A program made the position numbers and the translations under genes. Positions 1 to 11,800 of a stretch of 64,000 nucleotides of DNA are shown here, piece after piece. Under the pieces are notes generated by a model, which was not told the origin of the DNA, did not search any database, and was given only the letters and a program-made list of their open reading frames with translations. Numbering within the stretch: position 1 is the first letter of the stretch; every line of letters starts with the position of its first letter. Location: assembly GCA_947044405.1 (NCBI GenBank), contig CAMRHE010000133.1, positions 3,410,001 through 3,474,000 on the forward strand. Direction: 5' to 3'. This stretch comes from Leptodactylus fallax. Taxonomy: Eukaryota; Chordata; Amphibia; Anura; Leptodactylidae.

Positions 1-284
1 CCACCCACAACCATGAACCACTCCCATTTCTTGTGGCCAGAGACTGTGGGAGTGTCTGCTCAGGATGCCCTGCCAACGCCAGTTGTGTGAGTTTCCCTAA
101 AAGCCTGCTGAGACTGTTTCATTGTAACCAGTAAGCAGTGTGCCTTCAATGAAAACTACAACTACCGAGCTTCATCCTGCCAGAATAAAGTTCCAAGCTC
201 AGCTTAAGTGTCCACCTCACTGTGCCATCCTCTACTTGGGCCCTATTACAGAGTCAAGAGCAACTCAGCACCCAGTTTTCTCTA
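1..284. other. Unassigned non-coding DNA at window start
   Basis: No convincing coding frame or transposon end is visible. The open frame running through 140-436 continues without a break into the MITE that follows and has no recognisable domain, so I do not call it a gene. Confidence 0.4.
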
Positions 285-492
285 TACTGCCAGATGGGTG
301 GTCCCAGGCTGTCTGCTCCACCCACCTGAAAGCATTGAGCCTAGTTGACATATTGGGCGCTGAAACTAACAGCACCGATTGCTCAGGAATGGCGGGTGCT
401 AGAGAAAAAATTGTGCCAGAATCAGTGAAGCAGTGACTACTGAAAGATGCAAAAAGATGGAGTTAGTGGAGGTGGGGAAAGGTCCTCTTTAA
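285..492. mobile_element. TTAA-type foldback MITE, family 1, copy 1 (partial)
   Basis: The right half matches the elements at 20308-20692 and 42121-42498. Shared features are the blocks around GGTGCTAGAGAAAAA and AATCAGT, and an end of GGTCCTCTTTAA. The right end carries TTAA (489-492), the target site used by T2/Kolobok and piggyBac transposons. The left arm is not recognisable, so the copy is truncated or eroded. No protein is encoded. Confidence 0.6.
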
Positions 493-1287
493 ATATATTA
501 TATAACTCCTAATGGATAACAAAATTCATGGCCATTTATTGGCTGGAAATTGTGATCATACCATTAATGGGAGCCCTACCTCCCGAAACCCAACCAAGGT
601 GGCCATCGAATATCATTGCCTAATTCACCCGTCAGAAGAAGATATTACAAACCCCTTCAGGGAGGGGGTGCAAGTGCAGAGGCGTTAGTAAATACCTTCA
701 ATACACAAAAGGTAGCACAATGCCTTATTTTCGGTGTCTATATCCAGTATGAGTCTGCCATAGAGGTTTGTAATTGGACTTTTGATTCATTAGATGTTAT
801 AGAGCCTTACACAATGGTCCACTCAGATCCCACGGATAAGATAGGAACGCTCGGGGCACACACTACGATAACATGACATGGCCCACACTTCAGTCCAGCT
901 CCTTACAATGCCTCACGGCCAACAATGAATGCCCTGGTTATTTCTGTCAACATCTACTTAACTGAGACTGAAGAAAAAATCGATTAGAGAATTCCTTTTT
1001 ACACTGGGGACATTCGAGGCATTCAGGGGTTATCTTAAGAAATCTGCCACAATGCTTTTGTGAAAGAGAAAAATCTATTATGTCCACAAAATGCTGCTTG
1101 TTTTATGAATCTGTCAGAAATATGAAGGAAAGCGGAGCGCAGGCGGTGATGTATTGTATAGCGTGGCTGTGGTGGGGACAAATTGTCTACTACGCTCAGG
1201 CCGTAGCCTCCTCTACAGCCATTATTATGAATGAATAGCTCCTCAGATGAATATACTGTATACTTGGGGTGCTTATAAGTTCAATAC
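493..1287. other. Unassigned intronic DNA
   Basis: I see no recognisable gene, RNA or transposon end here. Small open frames, for example 616-876, lack any domain or splice context. Confidence 0.4.
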
Positions 1288-1506
1288 TTAAAGGTGTTGT
1301 CCAAGACCCCTTGTGTATTGGATACTGATGATCGCTCCACAGTATAGGTCATCAGTATGTGTTTGGTAGGGGCCTACACCGATCAGCTGATCCAGGAAGC
1401 TGTATACCAGGTATAGGACAAGGTCTGGGTTTCGGACCCCACTCATCAGATACTGATATAAGTCACCAGTATCCAATACACGTAGGGTCTTGGGCAATTC
1501 ATTTAA
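1288..1506. mobile_element. TTAA-flanked palindromic MITE, family 2-like
   Basis: TTAA at 1288-1291 and 1503-1506 flanks inverted arms. The left reads AAGGTGTTGTCCAAGACCCC then TATTGGATACTGATGA. The right arm is the reverse complement of a close match. The centre holds the palindrome GATCAGCTGATC. It is non-autonomous, and the TTAA flanks point to a T2/Kolobok-like or piggyBac-like source. Confidence 0.7.
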
Positions 1507-2457
1507 AGACATAGTCAAATATATCTCCTGACACCCCCCTCAGCCAAGCATATATGTATGCAGAGAGAGACAACACACAAAAGGATCGGGCATATAAAAT
1601 TCAACAGGCTCGACCTTCTTTCCTTAACATTATCTGTCGGGGGAAAAGTCAGGACACCTCCATACACATCAAACAGTCATATTTCCTAACTCTCCTGAAA
1701 TATCCAGAAGGCTACCTCACAAGGAGTAACCTCTCCGTATCCCGGAAGAATTAATGAACATCCTGAGCCTGATGGAAATGTGATACGGGCACTTTATGTG
1801 CCAGTCATGTCACAAAAAAGGGTCATGTCAAACACAAATTTTTGCCCAAGTCACACAAAGGGGGCATGACATGCTACAGAAGGACGTGTTATGGGACAGA
1901 TTTAGCAAAAAAAAAAAAAAAGCACAATTTTTGTAGAGTGCTTCGCACGTCGGGTCTTCCTGTTATTCATTTCTAATCGTTAGGAGATAGGCAGATAGTT
2001 AGTCTAATGTGTATGGGCGTCTTTACTAGACCATATTAAAAACTGTTGCCCAAAATGAACCACCCAAAGTGGTCAACTAAATATATTCAGAAACTTCCAT
2101 CAGATATTGTAAGGATTAGCCAATATTATCCTATCCTTTATATCCTACTCCTTTATATCCTCTTGAGCCTAAGACCCCACGTAGTGAAACGCAGCTAAAA
2201 ACGCTACAGGAGTCAATGCAACTAAAGTGTCTTACAGATTTTTATGCAACATCCTCAGGATATGCCATAAGATATGATAAGATAAGAATAAAGGATAACA
2301 TAATCCTTTAATAGTCCCACCATGGGGAAATTCAGTGTGTTACAGCAGTGTATACAAATACAAAAGCTCCAAGGTAGAGGCATTACAGTGACAGTAGGTA
2401 CTGATAAAAAGGTAAAGGTAAAAAAGTAGTAGAAGGGATATCACAACTTAAGATCTT
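1507..2457. other. Unassigned intronic DNA
   Basis: AT-rich sequence with an A tract at 1907-1921. No gene or clear transposon end recognised. A 2160-2240 stretch containing GTGAAACGCAG resembles sequence that recurs in frog genomes, but I cannot delimit it. Confidence 0.35.
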
Positions 2458-2745
2458 TCAGTTCTCTGTGTGTAATGATCTCCACTTAGGTCGGTGTTGG
2501 TTGTACAGCCTAACCGCGGTGGGGAGGAAAGACTTCCGATAGCGCTCCTTCTCACACCTAGGGTGGAGCAGTCGGTCACTGACAGTACTGCCCAACACAA
2601 TCACAGTCTCATGCATGGGATGGGACTTCTTCTTCTGCATGGAGCTCACCACGGACAGTATCCTTCTGTCACCCACCACCTGCACTGGGTCCAGTGGGCT
2701 CCCCAGGACAGAGCTGGCCCTTCTAATCAGCTTGTATATATGATC
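2458..2745 (-). pseudogene. LINE ORF2 C-terminal fragment (CR1/L2/Rex-like)
   Basis: The minus frame encodes a peptide with the segments LIRRASSVLGSPLDPVQVV, RLLHPRCEKERYRKSFLP and AVRLYNQH. From memory this is the C-terminal tail of reverse transcriptases of vertebrate non-LTR elements of the CR1/L2/Rex group. Those proteins end with a region built around RASxVLG, LDP and RYRRSFLP before an LYN motif. Only about 95 residues remain of a protein of roughly 1,000. No endonuclease or reverse-transcriptase core is nearby, so this is a dead 5'-truncated insertion. The family group is inferred; the exact clade is uncertain. Confidence 0.7.
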
Positions 2746-3123
2746 AATATATATATGATATGTAATTGATATATACAATATAGGGCTGGAAGCTGAAAGC
2801 TCCACCCATGTATAGTGGCCCCGGGCCTTTACGGAGCTCAGCTCACACTGACTTCAACATATTGTGTACGCCCGGGGGCCGGTTGTCAGCCCCCTATCGA
2901 TCATACATGTATGGCCTTGAAAAAAATAAGCCCGGACAACCCATTTAACATGTTGCATTTTTCAAAAAAACCCACATTTTTGGCAACAAAGCTTTTCCGC
3001 AACTCTTTTTCCCATGATGCATGGATGAGATTAATGAAATCTCATTCACTTTGTTGGTACTGTAAATTGCAACTTTTTTAATGCATTTCCGCAGCAGCCA
3101 AAAAAACTGTGTAACCGCAACCT
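2746..3123. other. Unassigned intronic DNA
   Basis: Contains a short AT dinucleotide-rich patch (2735-2775) next to the LINE fragment, and unassigned sequence after it. No gene seen. Confidence 0.35.
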
Positions 3124-3467
3124 TTAAGGGTTATTCCCATACTGAAATATTGAAGACTTATCCTTGAGATAGGTCATCGATATCAGATCGGTGGGCACCC
3201 AGGATCAGCTTTTTGAACAGAACAGCGCCATTCATTGTCTAGTGTCTGTGCTTGGTATTACAGTTCATCCCCATTCACTTAAATAGGTCTAAGCTGCAAC
3301 TCCCCATGATAAATGGACATGGCGCCACTGGTCTGTAATGTGGAAGAGGCACTCACCTAAGCAGCTGATCTTTGGGGGTTCCGGTTGTCGAACCCCCACC
3401 AATCGAATACTGATGATCTATCCTAAGGATATGTCATCAATATTTACCTCCTGAAAAAACCCTTTAA
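3124..3467. mobile_element. TTAA-flanked MITE, family 2
   Basis: TTAA at 3124-3127 and 3464-3467. The left end begins AAGGGTTATTCCCAT and the right end finishes AAAAAACCCTTTAA. The interior contains GATAGGTCATCGATATCAG on the left and CTATCCTAAGGATATG on the right, in inverted relation. The same right-half sequence appears as a fragment at 42040-42120, so this is a dispersed family. No coding capacity. Confidence 0.7.
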
Positions 3468-4199
3468 GACAACAACCTAAAGAAGGGAAGTCTCTGTTAG
3501 GTAAACATTTCTCGTCAATGTGTATTTGAATTTTAAGAATGTTTTCTGTAATTTCAGGGATTGAGTCGAACCCGAATCTTGATTACCGGATTCCGCGAGT
3601 CTCTAATTACTAGTTTAAATAATAATTACACAGGAACAAAAGAAGGAAAAGAAAACACAGATCTAATCAAAATTATGCAGATTAATCTCATAAAATAATT
3701 ATATTTCATTCTGCTGAACACATTAAAACCTTGCAGATGAAAGTTCTCTCATCTATCGTGATCCTCGTTACGGCGACGAAAGAACAAAAAACTTACTAAA
3801 CTTCATGAAGTTCTACAAACTTCAGCCCTTTAATCATAATTGCTTCTTTGCTGCTCGGGAAGCCGCGGCAGAGGAAACTGACATATGGGCTTTGTAGAGA
3901 GCGCGTAGAATTTTATGGTGTTCTCATAGCTAATGGCTTCTGGGATCCAGTCTGAACAGGCGGAAGGACCGCTGTAACGCTTACCCTACCGGTGAAGGAC
4001 ACTGAGCTAAAAGTACAAACAGACGTTTTCGAGTAAAAGTTTAGCAGCTGAACCATTGCCAGAGTTAGGGTTTTAAAAATTTCATGTGCAGATTGTGCCA
4101 GGTCAATTTACCCGTGCAGTGGGAACATATCATGTTGTGTTCCCTAAAAAAGTTGTCAAATTTCCTAACCTAAACGGGACTGTAGGCAATATAATAGTA
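3468..4199. other. Unique-looking intronic DNA
   Basis: No repeat end or coding frame recognised. Part of it (about 3570-3760) contains several TAAT-core motifs and looks single-copy. A conserved non-coding element is possible but cannot be shown from one sequence. Confidence 0.3.
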
Positions 4200-4523
4200 T
4201 AGTATATAAAAGAATAATAAGTGGAGGCCCAGGGGAGGTACGCCAACATAGTAAACAGTTATACTTATCTTGCCTCACCCCTCCTAGGCTCCCTTGAGAC
4301 GTCCGGCAGTCCTTCGGCATATTCTTCTGGCCTCCTGGCTGATATCATGCACCCTGAGGTCACCGTTGAGGACTATGATTAGGCCATTGGGGTGCACCAA
4401 TGTCATGACGCTTAGCATATAACAGTGATTCATGACATACTCCAAAAGTTTTGGGTTTGGGTCAAGCTCGAAACTTTTGGGAAGTTTGGGTCTATCTATC
4501 TGAACTGGTTTGCTCCTCTCTAA
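4200..4523. repeat. Dispersed repeat family 3 (AGAGATGGG type), copy 1
   Basis: Shares ordered blocks with the copies at 37770, 49711, 51280 and 62697. These are GGCCCAGGGGAGGT, a purine/pyrimidine region with CAGTTATACT and CTTATCTT, GTCATGACGCTTAG, and an end with ACTTTTGGGAAGTTTGGGTC before GTTTGCTCCTCTCTAA. It is probably a non-autonomous DNA element. Its left end is eroded. Confidence 0.5.
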
Positions 4524-5446
4524 TGGGTTCTCCGTTTAGTCTGTTCTCCTGTTCCATCGTAGGACCAGAAGAATGGCTTGAACAATAAACACAGATCCAG
4601 CTAATGACGGATCCCGGAGAACCCCTTGATTATAATGGGGTCTGTGCATGCTGGACTTTTTTATTCGCAGTTTTCGATAGACTCTGCAACGGAAGACTCG
4701 AATGGAGCCTCCAACGCAAATGTGAACATAGCTTTTAAAGTCATTCAAACAACCTAAAGAATGATTATCTGGTACTATTGCACAGACATAGTTATGGAAG
4801 GGTGCAAAGCTAGAAACTTGGACCTAAGCTGGTTCAAAGACCCCATTCTCCGACATATTAAGACAATAATACAAGCTAATTCACTGTAATAAATCTGGTG
4901 CCTTTTTAGACTGCAGCACAGTGAACTATGCTATACTCCCAAAGTTACAGAAACAACATAGCGTGCTCTGCTACGCTGTTTCCGCAACTCCAGCTCACTG
5001 CTATGGGAAATACAAAAACAGTTCTTCTTGGCTGTTCCAACAGTCCCATCTTAATGGTTGAGACTTAGGAGCTGTTACTCCCATTTCAGTGATTTGCCAA
5101 GATGGAAATAACCCTTTAATGTGGACCCTGAATCTGTATCACAGGGAATGACACATGGAGGAATCATGACCTATTGGAAATGGGGAATCCAGTAACAGAT
5201 TTTGTATGGAGTCCCAGGAGCATTAAGTTACACCTCTGCCAACATTTAATTCAGCACTGCGCTAAATATGGTTGGCATCGGCAGATCTCCATGTCTACAT
5301 TCACTGCAAGTCTAAGTTGCAATACCAGACACAGCCACTGGGTAACAGTGGCACTATTTCTAGAATTTTTTTTATATCTTACACTGGGCTTCTGGGATTT
5401 TTTTTCTTGGGGGTCCTACAGCCCCCTGTAGGCGCAAGATCAGCTC
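4524..5446. other. Unassigned intronic DNA left of Tc1-A
   Basis: No gene or delimited repeat recognised. Short open frames have no recognisable domain. The sequence runs directly into the TA target site of the Tc1 element at 5449. Confidence 0.35.
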
Positions 5447-5821
5447 TACAGTCATGGCCAAAAGTTTTGAGAATGATACAAATATTAATTTTTACAAAGT
5501 CTACTGCTTCAGTTTTTCTAATGGCAATTTGCATATACTCCAGAATGTTATAAAGAGTGATCAGCTTAACAGCAATTACTTGCAAAGTCAATATTTGCCT
5601 AGAAAATGAACTTTATCCCCCAAAACACATTTCAACATCATTGCAGCCCTGCCTTAAAAGGACCACCTAACATCGTTTCAGTGATTGCTCCATTAACACA
5701 GGTGTGGGTGTTGATGAGGACAGGGCTGGAGATCAATCTGTCATGATTAAGTAAGAATGACACCACTGGACACTTTAAAAGGAGGCTGGTGCTTGCCATC
5801 ATTGTTTCTCTTCTGTTAACC

Positions 5822-6724
5822 ATGGTTATCTCTAAAGAAACACGTGCAGTCATCATTGCACTGCACAAAAATGGCCTAACTGGGAAGAGTATTGCATCTA
5901 GAAAGATTGCACCTCAGTCAACAATCTATCGCATCATCAAGAACTTCAAGGAGAGAGGTTCCATTGGTGCCAAAAAGGCTCCAGGGCACCCAAGAAAGAC
6001 CAGCAAGCGGCAGGACCGTCTCTTAAAAGTGTTTCAGCTGCGGGATCGGGCTACCAGCAGTGCAGAGCTTGCTGAGGAATGGCAGCAGGCAGGTGTGAGT
6101 GCATCTGCACGCACTGTGAGGCGGAGACTCTTGGAGCAAGGCCTGGTCTCAAGGAGGGCAGAAAAGAAGCCACTTCTCTCCAGAAAAAACATCAGGGACA
6201 GACTGATATTCTGCAAAAGGTACAGGGAGTGGACTGCTGAGGACTGGGGTAAAGTCATTTTCTCAGATGAATCCCCTTTTCGATTGTTTGGAACATCTGG
6301 AAAACAGCTTATTCGGAGAAGAAGAGGTGAGCGCTACCACCAGTCTTGTCTCATGCCAACTGTAAAGCATCCTGAAACCATTCATGTGTGGGGTTGCTTC
6401 TCAGCCAAGGGAATCGGCTCTCTCACAGTCTTGCCTAAAAACACAGCCATGAATAAAGAATGGTACCAGAATGTCCTCCAAGAGCAACTTCTCCCAACTG
6501 TCCAAGAGCAGTTTGGCACTCAACAATGCCTTTTCCACCATGATGGAGCACCTTGCCATAAAGCAAAGGTGATAACTAAATGGCTCAGGGAACAAAACAT
6601 AGAGATTTTGGGTCCATGGCCTGGAAACTCCCCAGATCTTAATCCCATTGAGAACTTGTGGTCAATCATCAAGAGACGGGTGGAAAAACAAAAACCAACA
6701 AATTCAGACAAAATTAAAGCATTG
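5822..6724 (+). pseudogene. Tc1-A transposase, N-terminal 301 residues (split by L1)
   Basis: A Tc1/mariner cut-and-paste transposase acts in the nucleus, binding the inverted repeats and moving the element to TA sites. I start at ATG 5822 (MVISKETRAV), which opens the paired-like helix-turn-helix region; an in-frame ATG at 5789 adds 11 hydrophobic residues unlike the family. A second helix-turn-helix lies near residues 75-110. The catalytic residues are present: D149 in FSDE, D241 in HHDGAP, E277 in NPIENLW. By my count 35 residues separate D241 and E277, whereas the D2 copy in this window has 34. The frame is open up to the L1 insertion at 6725 and then reads on into L1. The missing C-terminus lies at 12956-13068. 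Confidence 0.92.
6710..6724. repeat. L1 target site duplication, left copy
   Basis: The 15-base sequence AAAATTAAAGCATTG is repeated exactly at 12941-12955, bracketing the L1 insertion. This is the signature of target-primed reverse transcription. Because the left copy is also Tc1 transposase sequence, it fixes the insertion point inside that gene. Confidence 0.93.
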
Positions 6725-6813
6725 GCTGGACGCGCATGGAGTAGCACGCGCGCAGGTCCTTCTCCGCTCCTCCGCTCGCTACTGAGACCCGTGGACCCCT
6801 CAGCAAGCGCAGT

Positions 6814-8314
6814 ATGGGCAAGCGCTTACCGAGGAAGGTGGCCCCGGGCACCCCAGCGCCCGTGGAGAGGTCTGGGGGGGCCACCCTGGACGCCTTTCTG
6901 GCCCAGCGGCCTTCTCTACCGGGCCAGGCTGGGGCGGCCATCTTGGATTTCCTCCGCTCTCCAGGCACAGGGGTCGCAGCGCAGCTTCTCTCCTCCCGCA
7001 CTCCCCCTGTCAGCCAGCGGAGCGCCGCTTCAACAGAGATCCCTGTCGGCACCTGGGCAACCCAGAGTTTCCCCAGCACGAGTACTCCCACAGTCTCCTC
7101 ACCCTGGGATGTCCCAGCAACTACATTCTGCTTCACCAGCACTCCTGGCAGAGCGGCATGAGAGGACCCCGGATGTTTCCAGCTTCTCAAGGAGTTCTGA
7201 GGTCAGTGGCTCTGCTCCCTCCTACACCGCTGATGAGTTGCAGCCTGTGGCCACAGAGCTGGTCTCTGTGGCCCCCCCAGCTACTATCTTCCCCCATCGC
7301 CCCCCCCTCCATGGCTCAGAGGGGGATGGCGTGGCGAGGGACGCTGGCGTAGGGGCTCCTCTGCCCCACACTCCCAAGGATTATGGCTCCCCCCCTCCAG
7401 TCCTGTACCCCCAGAGCTGCATTCCAGGCCCATCTTCAGCACCATCATCCATGGTGGACCTTCTTCCTCAACTTACTACTAAACAAGACCTTAAAAGTAT
7501 GGTTGCGGAAATCACAGCATCCTTCCGATCTGAAATTGCTACCCTCCGCACTGATTTACACTCCATTGCTAACCGAATGGACACGCTGGAGAATGACCAT
7601 GACACTACCAGGGCCTATGTTGCCTCACTACATGATACTACCACTGACCAGGGTTCAGCTATATGGGACATGCAACGCCACTTGGAGGATCTTGACAACA
7701 GGGGCCGGCGCAACAATATACGCGTCAAGGGACTCCCAGAGGCTGACCAACCTGAGGATCTGCCTGTTCTGCTGGAGGCTGTCTTCAACACTATACTGCA
7801 GGAGCCCCCGTCCCACAAAATTAAGTTTGATAGGGCACATCGAGCCCTTCGACCCAGAGGATCATCCGCCACACCCCGTGATGTCATCTGCTGCCTCCAC
7901 GACTTCACCCTTAAAGAGGCTATAATGAGCAAAGTGCGCAAACTCAAAGACTTCGAGTTTCAGGGAGCTCCACTACAATTCTATCAGGATCTGTCGCTAA
8001 TCACCCTCCAGAAACGCCGCCATCTCCGACCCCTCCTCCAGATTCTTCAGGAGCACCAAATTCCTTACCGGTGGGGTTTTCCGTTTGCTCTCATTGCTCG
8101 TAGGGATGGTCGCTCCGCTACGCTTCGCTCCTTTGCGGATTTGCCTCTCTTCTGTGACCTATTGGATGTTCCCCTGCCGGATTTTACAGACTGGGAGCTA
8201 TTCTCTCCACCCCTTCCCCCACCACCGGTTTGGCAACGATTGGAGCCCAGACGACGTCATGCATCCTCCGCGGTGGTGACCACTCGGAGGCCCCGGCTGG
8301 AGACTGATCCCTGA
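6814..8314 (+). pseudogene. L1 ORF1 protein (nucleic-acid chaperone), frameshifted
   Basis: ORF1p coats L1 RNA as a coiled-coil trimer and acts as a chaperone. The probable start is ATG 6814 (MGKRLPRKVAPG), with GATLDAFLAQ and AAILDFLRSPG downstream in that frame. That frame ends at 7161. The rest lies in the next frame, to the TGA at 8312, so one indel falls between about 6975 and 7160. The second part holds a predicted coiled coil (about 7470-7680, heptads with DLHSIANRMDTLENDH). It then has the RRM-like domain opening RRNNIRVKGLPE and a C-terminal domain with RRHLRPLLQILQEHQIPYRW. Order and motifs match vertebrate L1 ORF1p; the N-terminal assignment is less certain. Confidence 0.8.
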
Positions 8315-8888
8315 GGAGGCTGCCCCCCCCTTGAGACGTTCTCCCTTTTCTCGGTGGTGCTTTGGAATCTGCATGCCTTAATGTTATGTTTGCTTCTCTT
8401 TTTTTCTTTTTTTAGGTCTACGGGTCTCATCTATTATGCTTATTATTGGATTGTTTTAGCAGAGTGGGGCGGGGTGGGGTCCCGGTGACTCCCCTTCCTT
8501 CCTTCTTTTTACTGGTGGTTGGGGATCCACCGCCTCCCCTCCGACCTCCTGTCCACGCTCTCCCCCCTAAGGGGATACTTGGACTGTGCGGCCATTGATC
8601 CTGATTGGACCTCTGGCTGCCCTCATTGGTCCCCAGGCGAGTGACTTAGCCTCGCCCACAAAGTATTGTTTAACTGTTTTTATTTTTACTTTGTCATTTA
8701 TGATGTCTTTTGCCTCCCCTCCCTCCCTCTCTTCCCCCCCCCCCCCCTCCCTGATCTAGAGACCCTGCCTCGACTTTGGGTTCCTGTTTGTGGATTGCCC
8801 TTTTGCCTCTCCGAGGGAAACTTGCCAGCGTCATGTGAGATGGGTGAGCTTATTACAATCCGCCACTGTCCTCCAATCCTGAGTCCCA
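8315..8888 (+). other. L1 inter-ORF spacer
   Basis: Pyrimidine-rich linker between ORF1 and ORF2, with long T and C runs (for example around 8737-8748). No coding frame of its own is supported. Confidence 0.7.
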
Positions 8889-11800
8889 ATGGTTAGGTGC
8901 GTGACAATTAATGTCAAGGGCCTGGGTTCCAACATTAAAAGGCGCAATGTCCTTAGAGAACTCCGCTCCTTACGAGCGGATGTGGCGTTTCTTCAGGAGA
9001 CTCATTTTGACTGCGCTGGTACTTTTGCCTTCGCTAAGCATTATTTTCCCGTAGCTTTTTCGGCCTTCCACGATCGACGCAGAGCTGGGGTGGCTATCCT
9101 TCTTTCTCGATCCTTCCCAATTACAGTGACGACTTCCCACATAGACCCAGGTGGCCGGTTTGTTATCTTGGAGGGGCTCCTTTATGGTGCCCCAATTGTT
9201 TTATGCAATGTCTATGCCCCCAATTCAGTGCAGATCCCGTTCTTGCGTCGGGTATTCTCCCGTCTGCGCGCTCTCCCACCATCAGCTTGGCTGGTGGGGG
9301 GAGACTTTAACATGGTCTTCTCTGAACGGGCGGATCGTCTGGCGTTACCCCAGGGTCCAACCCCCCATAGGTTGGCCTAACTTGCAAGGGAGTTCCGCAG
9401 GCTGATCCGCGCCCACTCTTTGTATGACCTTTGGCGAGTGGACAATCCTACGGCGCGCTCCTACACCTTCTTTTCTCACCCTCATAACACTCACACCCGC
9501 ATTGACTACTTCTTTGGAAATGCTCCCGCTCTTCGTTTGCTTAGGGACACGAACATTGGCCCTCTCACCTGGTCTGATCATGCCCCAGTCGTGGTTACCT
9601 TATCTACGACTCCAGTGCCTACTCGCCAATGTCATTGGCGTCTTAACGAAACACTGCTCAAATCGCCGACCTCCCTCGAGACCCTGCGCACACACTTGAT
9701 GGATTATTTTAGGGACAACTTAGGCTCGGTAGACTCTCTTGCCATTCTCTGGGAAGCCCATAAGGCGGTCATGAGAGGATGCTGTATCGCATTGGCTTCT
9801 AGGCTTAAAAGGGACAGACAGGCCCAGGAACAGCTCCTCCAAGCCCGTATTCGGTCCCTTACGACGACTTTGGCAGCGCATCCATCCCTGGGGGTTCTTC
9901 GCCGTTTGGTCCTGGCCCGGGCGGACCTCCGTGATTTGGAGACCCGCCATGTGGAACGACTTCTCCTTTATACCCGTCAGAGGTTTTTTGAACGAGGTAA
10001 TAAATCTCATACCCTCCTGGCAGGAACCCTCAGGGATCATCGGGCCTCTTCCACACCACACTCTGTCCGTGACCACGCGGGTACTCTTCAACATCACCCT
10101 GATGCTGTGGCGCTGGCATTCCACTCTTACTACTCTAAGCTGTATGACTTACCCCCCCCCACGAGCACTACTCCCTGGGGATGACTCAACACTACTGGAA
10201 GACTATTTAAAGGATTGTTGTCTCCCACGCCTTCCTCCTGAGGCCTTAACCTCACTGAACACCCCCATCACCAAGGAGGAACTAGAAGGGGTCCTGAGGG
10301 ACCTCCCAAATGGGAAAGCCCCGGGCCCAGATGGGTTCACTTACAATTATTATAAGGTTTTCCATGGTGAACTCTCTGCTCATCTATTGTCCCTCTTCAA
10401 TTCCTTCCTTTCAGGTTCCCCTATACCCCCGACTATGCTCTCTTCACTACTCACATTGGTCCCTAAACCGGGTAAGGACTTGCAGGATTGTGCTAACTAC
10501 CGACCGATTGGTTTGCTGAACACGGACCTGAAACTTTTCACCAAACTCTTAGCCAATAGACTGAATGCTTGGCTCCCTCTGCTTGTCCATAAGGACCAGG
10601 TGGGATTCATCCCCTGTCGTCAGGGTGGTGACAACACCAGGAGGACTGTGGATTTGGTGGAGGTGGCCAATCATTATTCTACCCCGGCCCTTCTCTTGAG
10701 CCTGGATGCTGAAAAGGCTTTTGACCGCATAAATTGGTCGTTTATGCATACTACGCTTAAGGCGTTCGGGCTTACGGGACCGTTTCTCACAGCTATCCAG
10801 GCCCTTTACTCCTTACCCTCAGCAGCAATTAAGCTTCCCCATGCATCTTCGCTCCCCTTCCCTATTCCAAATGGCACTAGGCAGGGTTGCCCCCTGTCAC
10901 CCATCATATTTGCCCTCTGCATTGAACCGCTAGCGGCCAAGATTAGGCGAGACCCTAATATCAAGGGGATCATGGTCCAAGATAAGGAATTTAAGGTATC
11001 TCTCTTCGCGGACGATGTACTCCTCATTCTCACCTCCCCTCATACTACCCTTCCAAACTTGCTGCGCTCGCTGGAGACCTATGGTGATCTCTCAGGGTAT
11101 AAGGTGAACCCCGCGAAGACTGAGGCACTCCCACTTAACATCCCACGGGACCTTCTCCTTCTCCTCCGCAGTAATTACGATTTCCAGTGGCGGGAGTCCT
11201 CTATCCGCTACCTGGGAGTTCATATATCCACCTCCTATGCGACCCTGTACTCGGCAAACTACCCGCCGTTGTTTTGTGAGCTAAGAGCCCTATTGGACAA
11301 ATGGCAACCCTTGCCTATCTCCCTTTTGGGGAGAATTGCTGCGGTCAAGATGACTCTCCTCCCGAAGCTACTGTATTTTTTCGAGACGCTCCCGGTCGCG
11401 ATACCTCGGGGAGAATTACGGAACCTACAGAAAGCTATCTTCCTGTTTATCTGGCAAGCAAAACGACACCGAATACCTAGATCTGTTATGCTGGCGGATA
11501 GGGGGTCTGGGGGTATGGCTGTCCCACATTTGTTACATTATTACTGGGCGTCCCACTTACGCCATATCCCATTCTGGGCGGCTATGCCAGCATACACCAG
11601 ATGGGTGCAGATAGAGAAGCTATGGCTGGCACCCATGCATCCTTACGTGCTTCTGTGGGTCAGCTCCCCCCCCCCCCCCCTGCCTCGTACCTGTTGGGCC
11701 CCATTCGGTTTACTAGATCTATCTGGTCTACCTGTTGTGCTAGATTCTCCCTGATGTCCCCGCGCTCATCTATGGTCTCCATACTATACAACCCCCTTCT

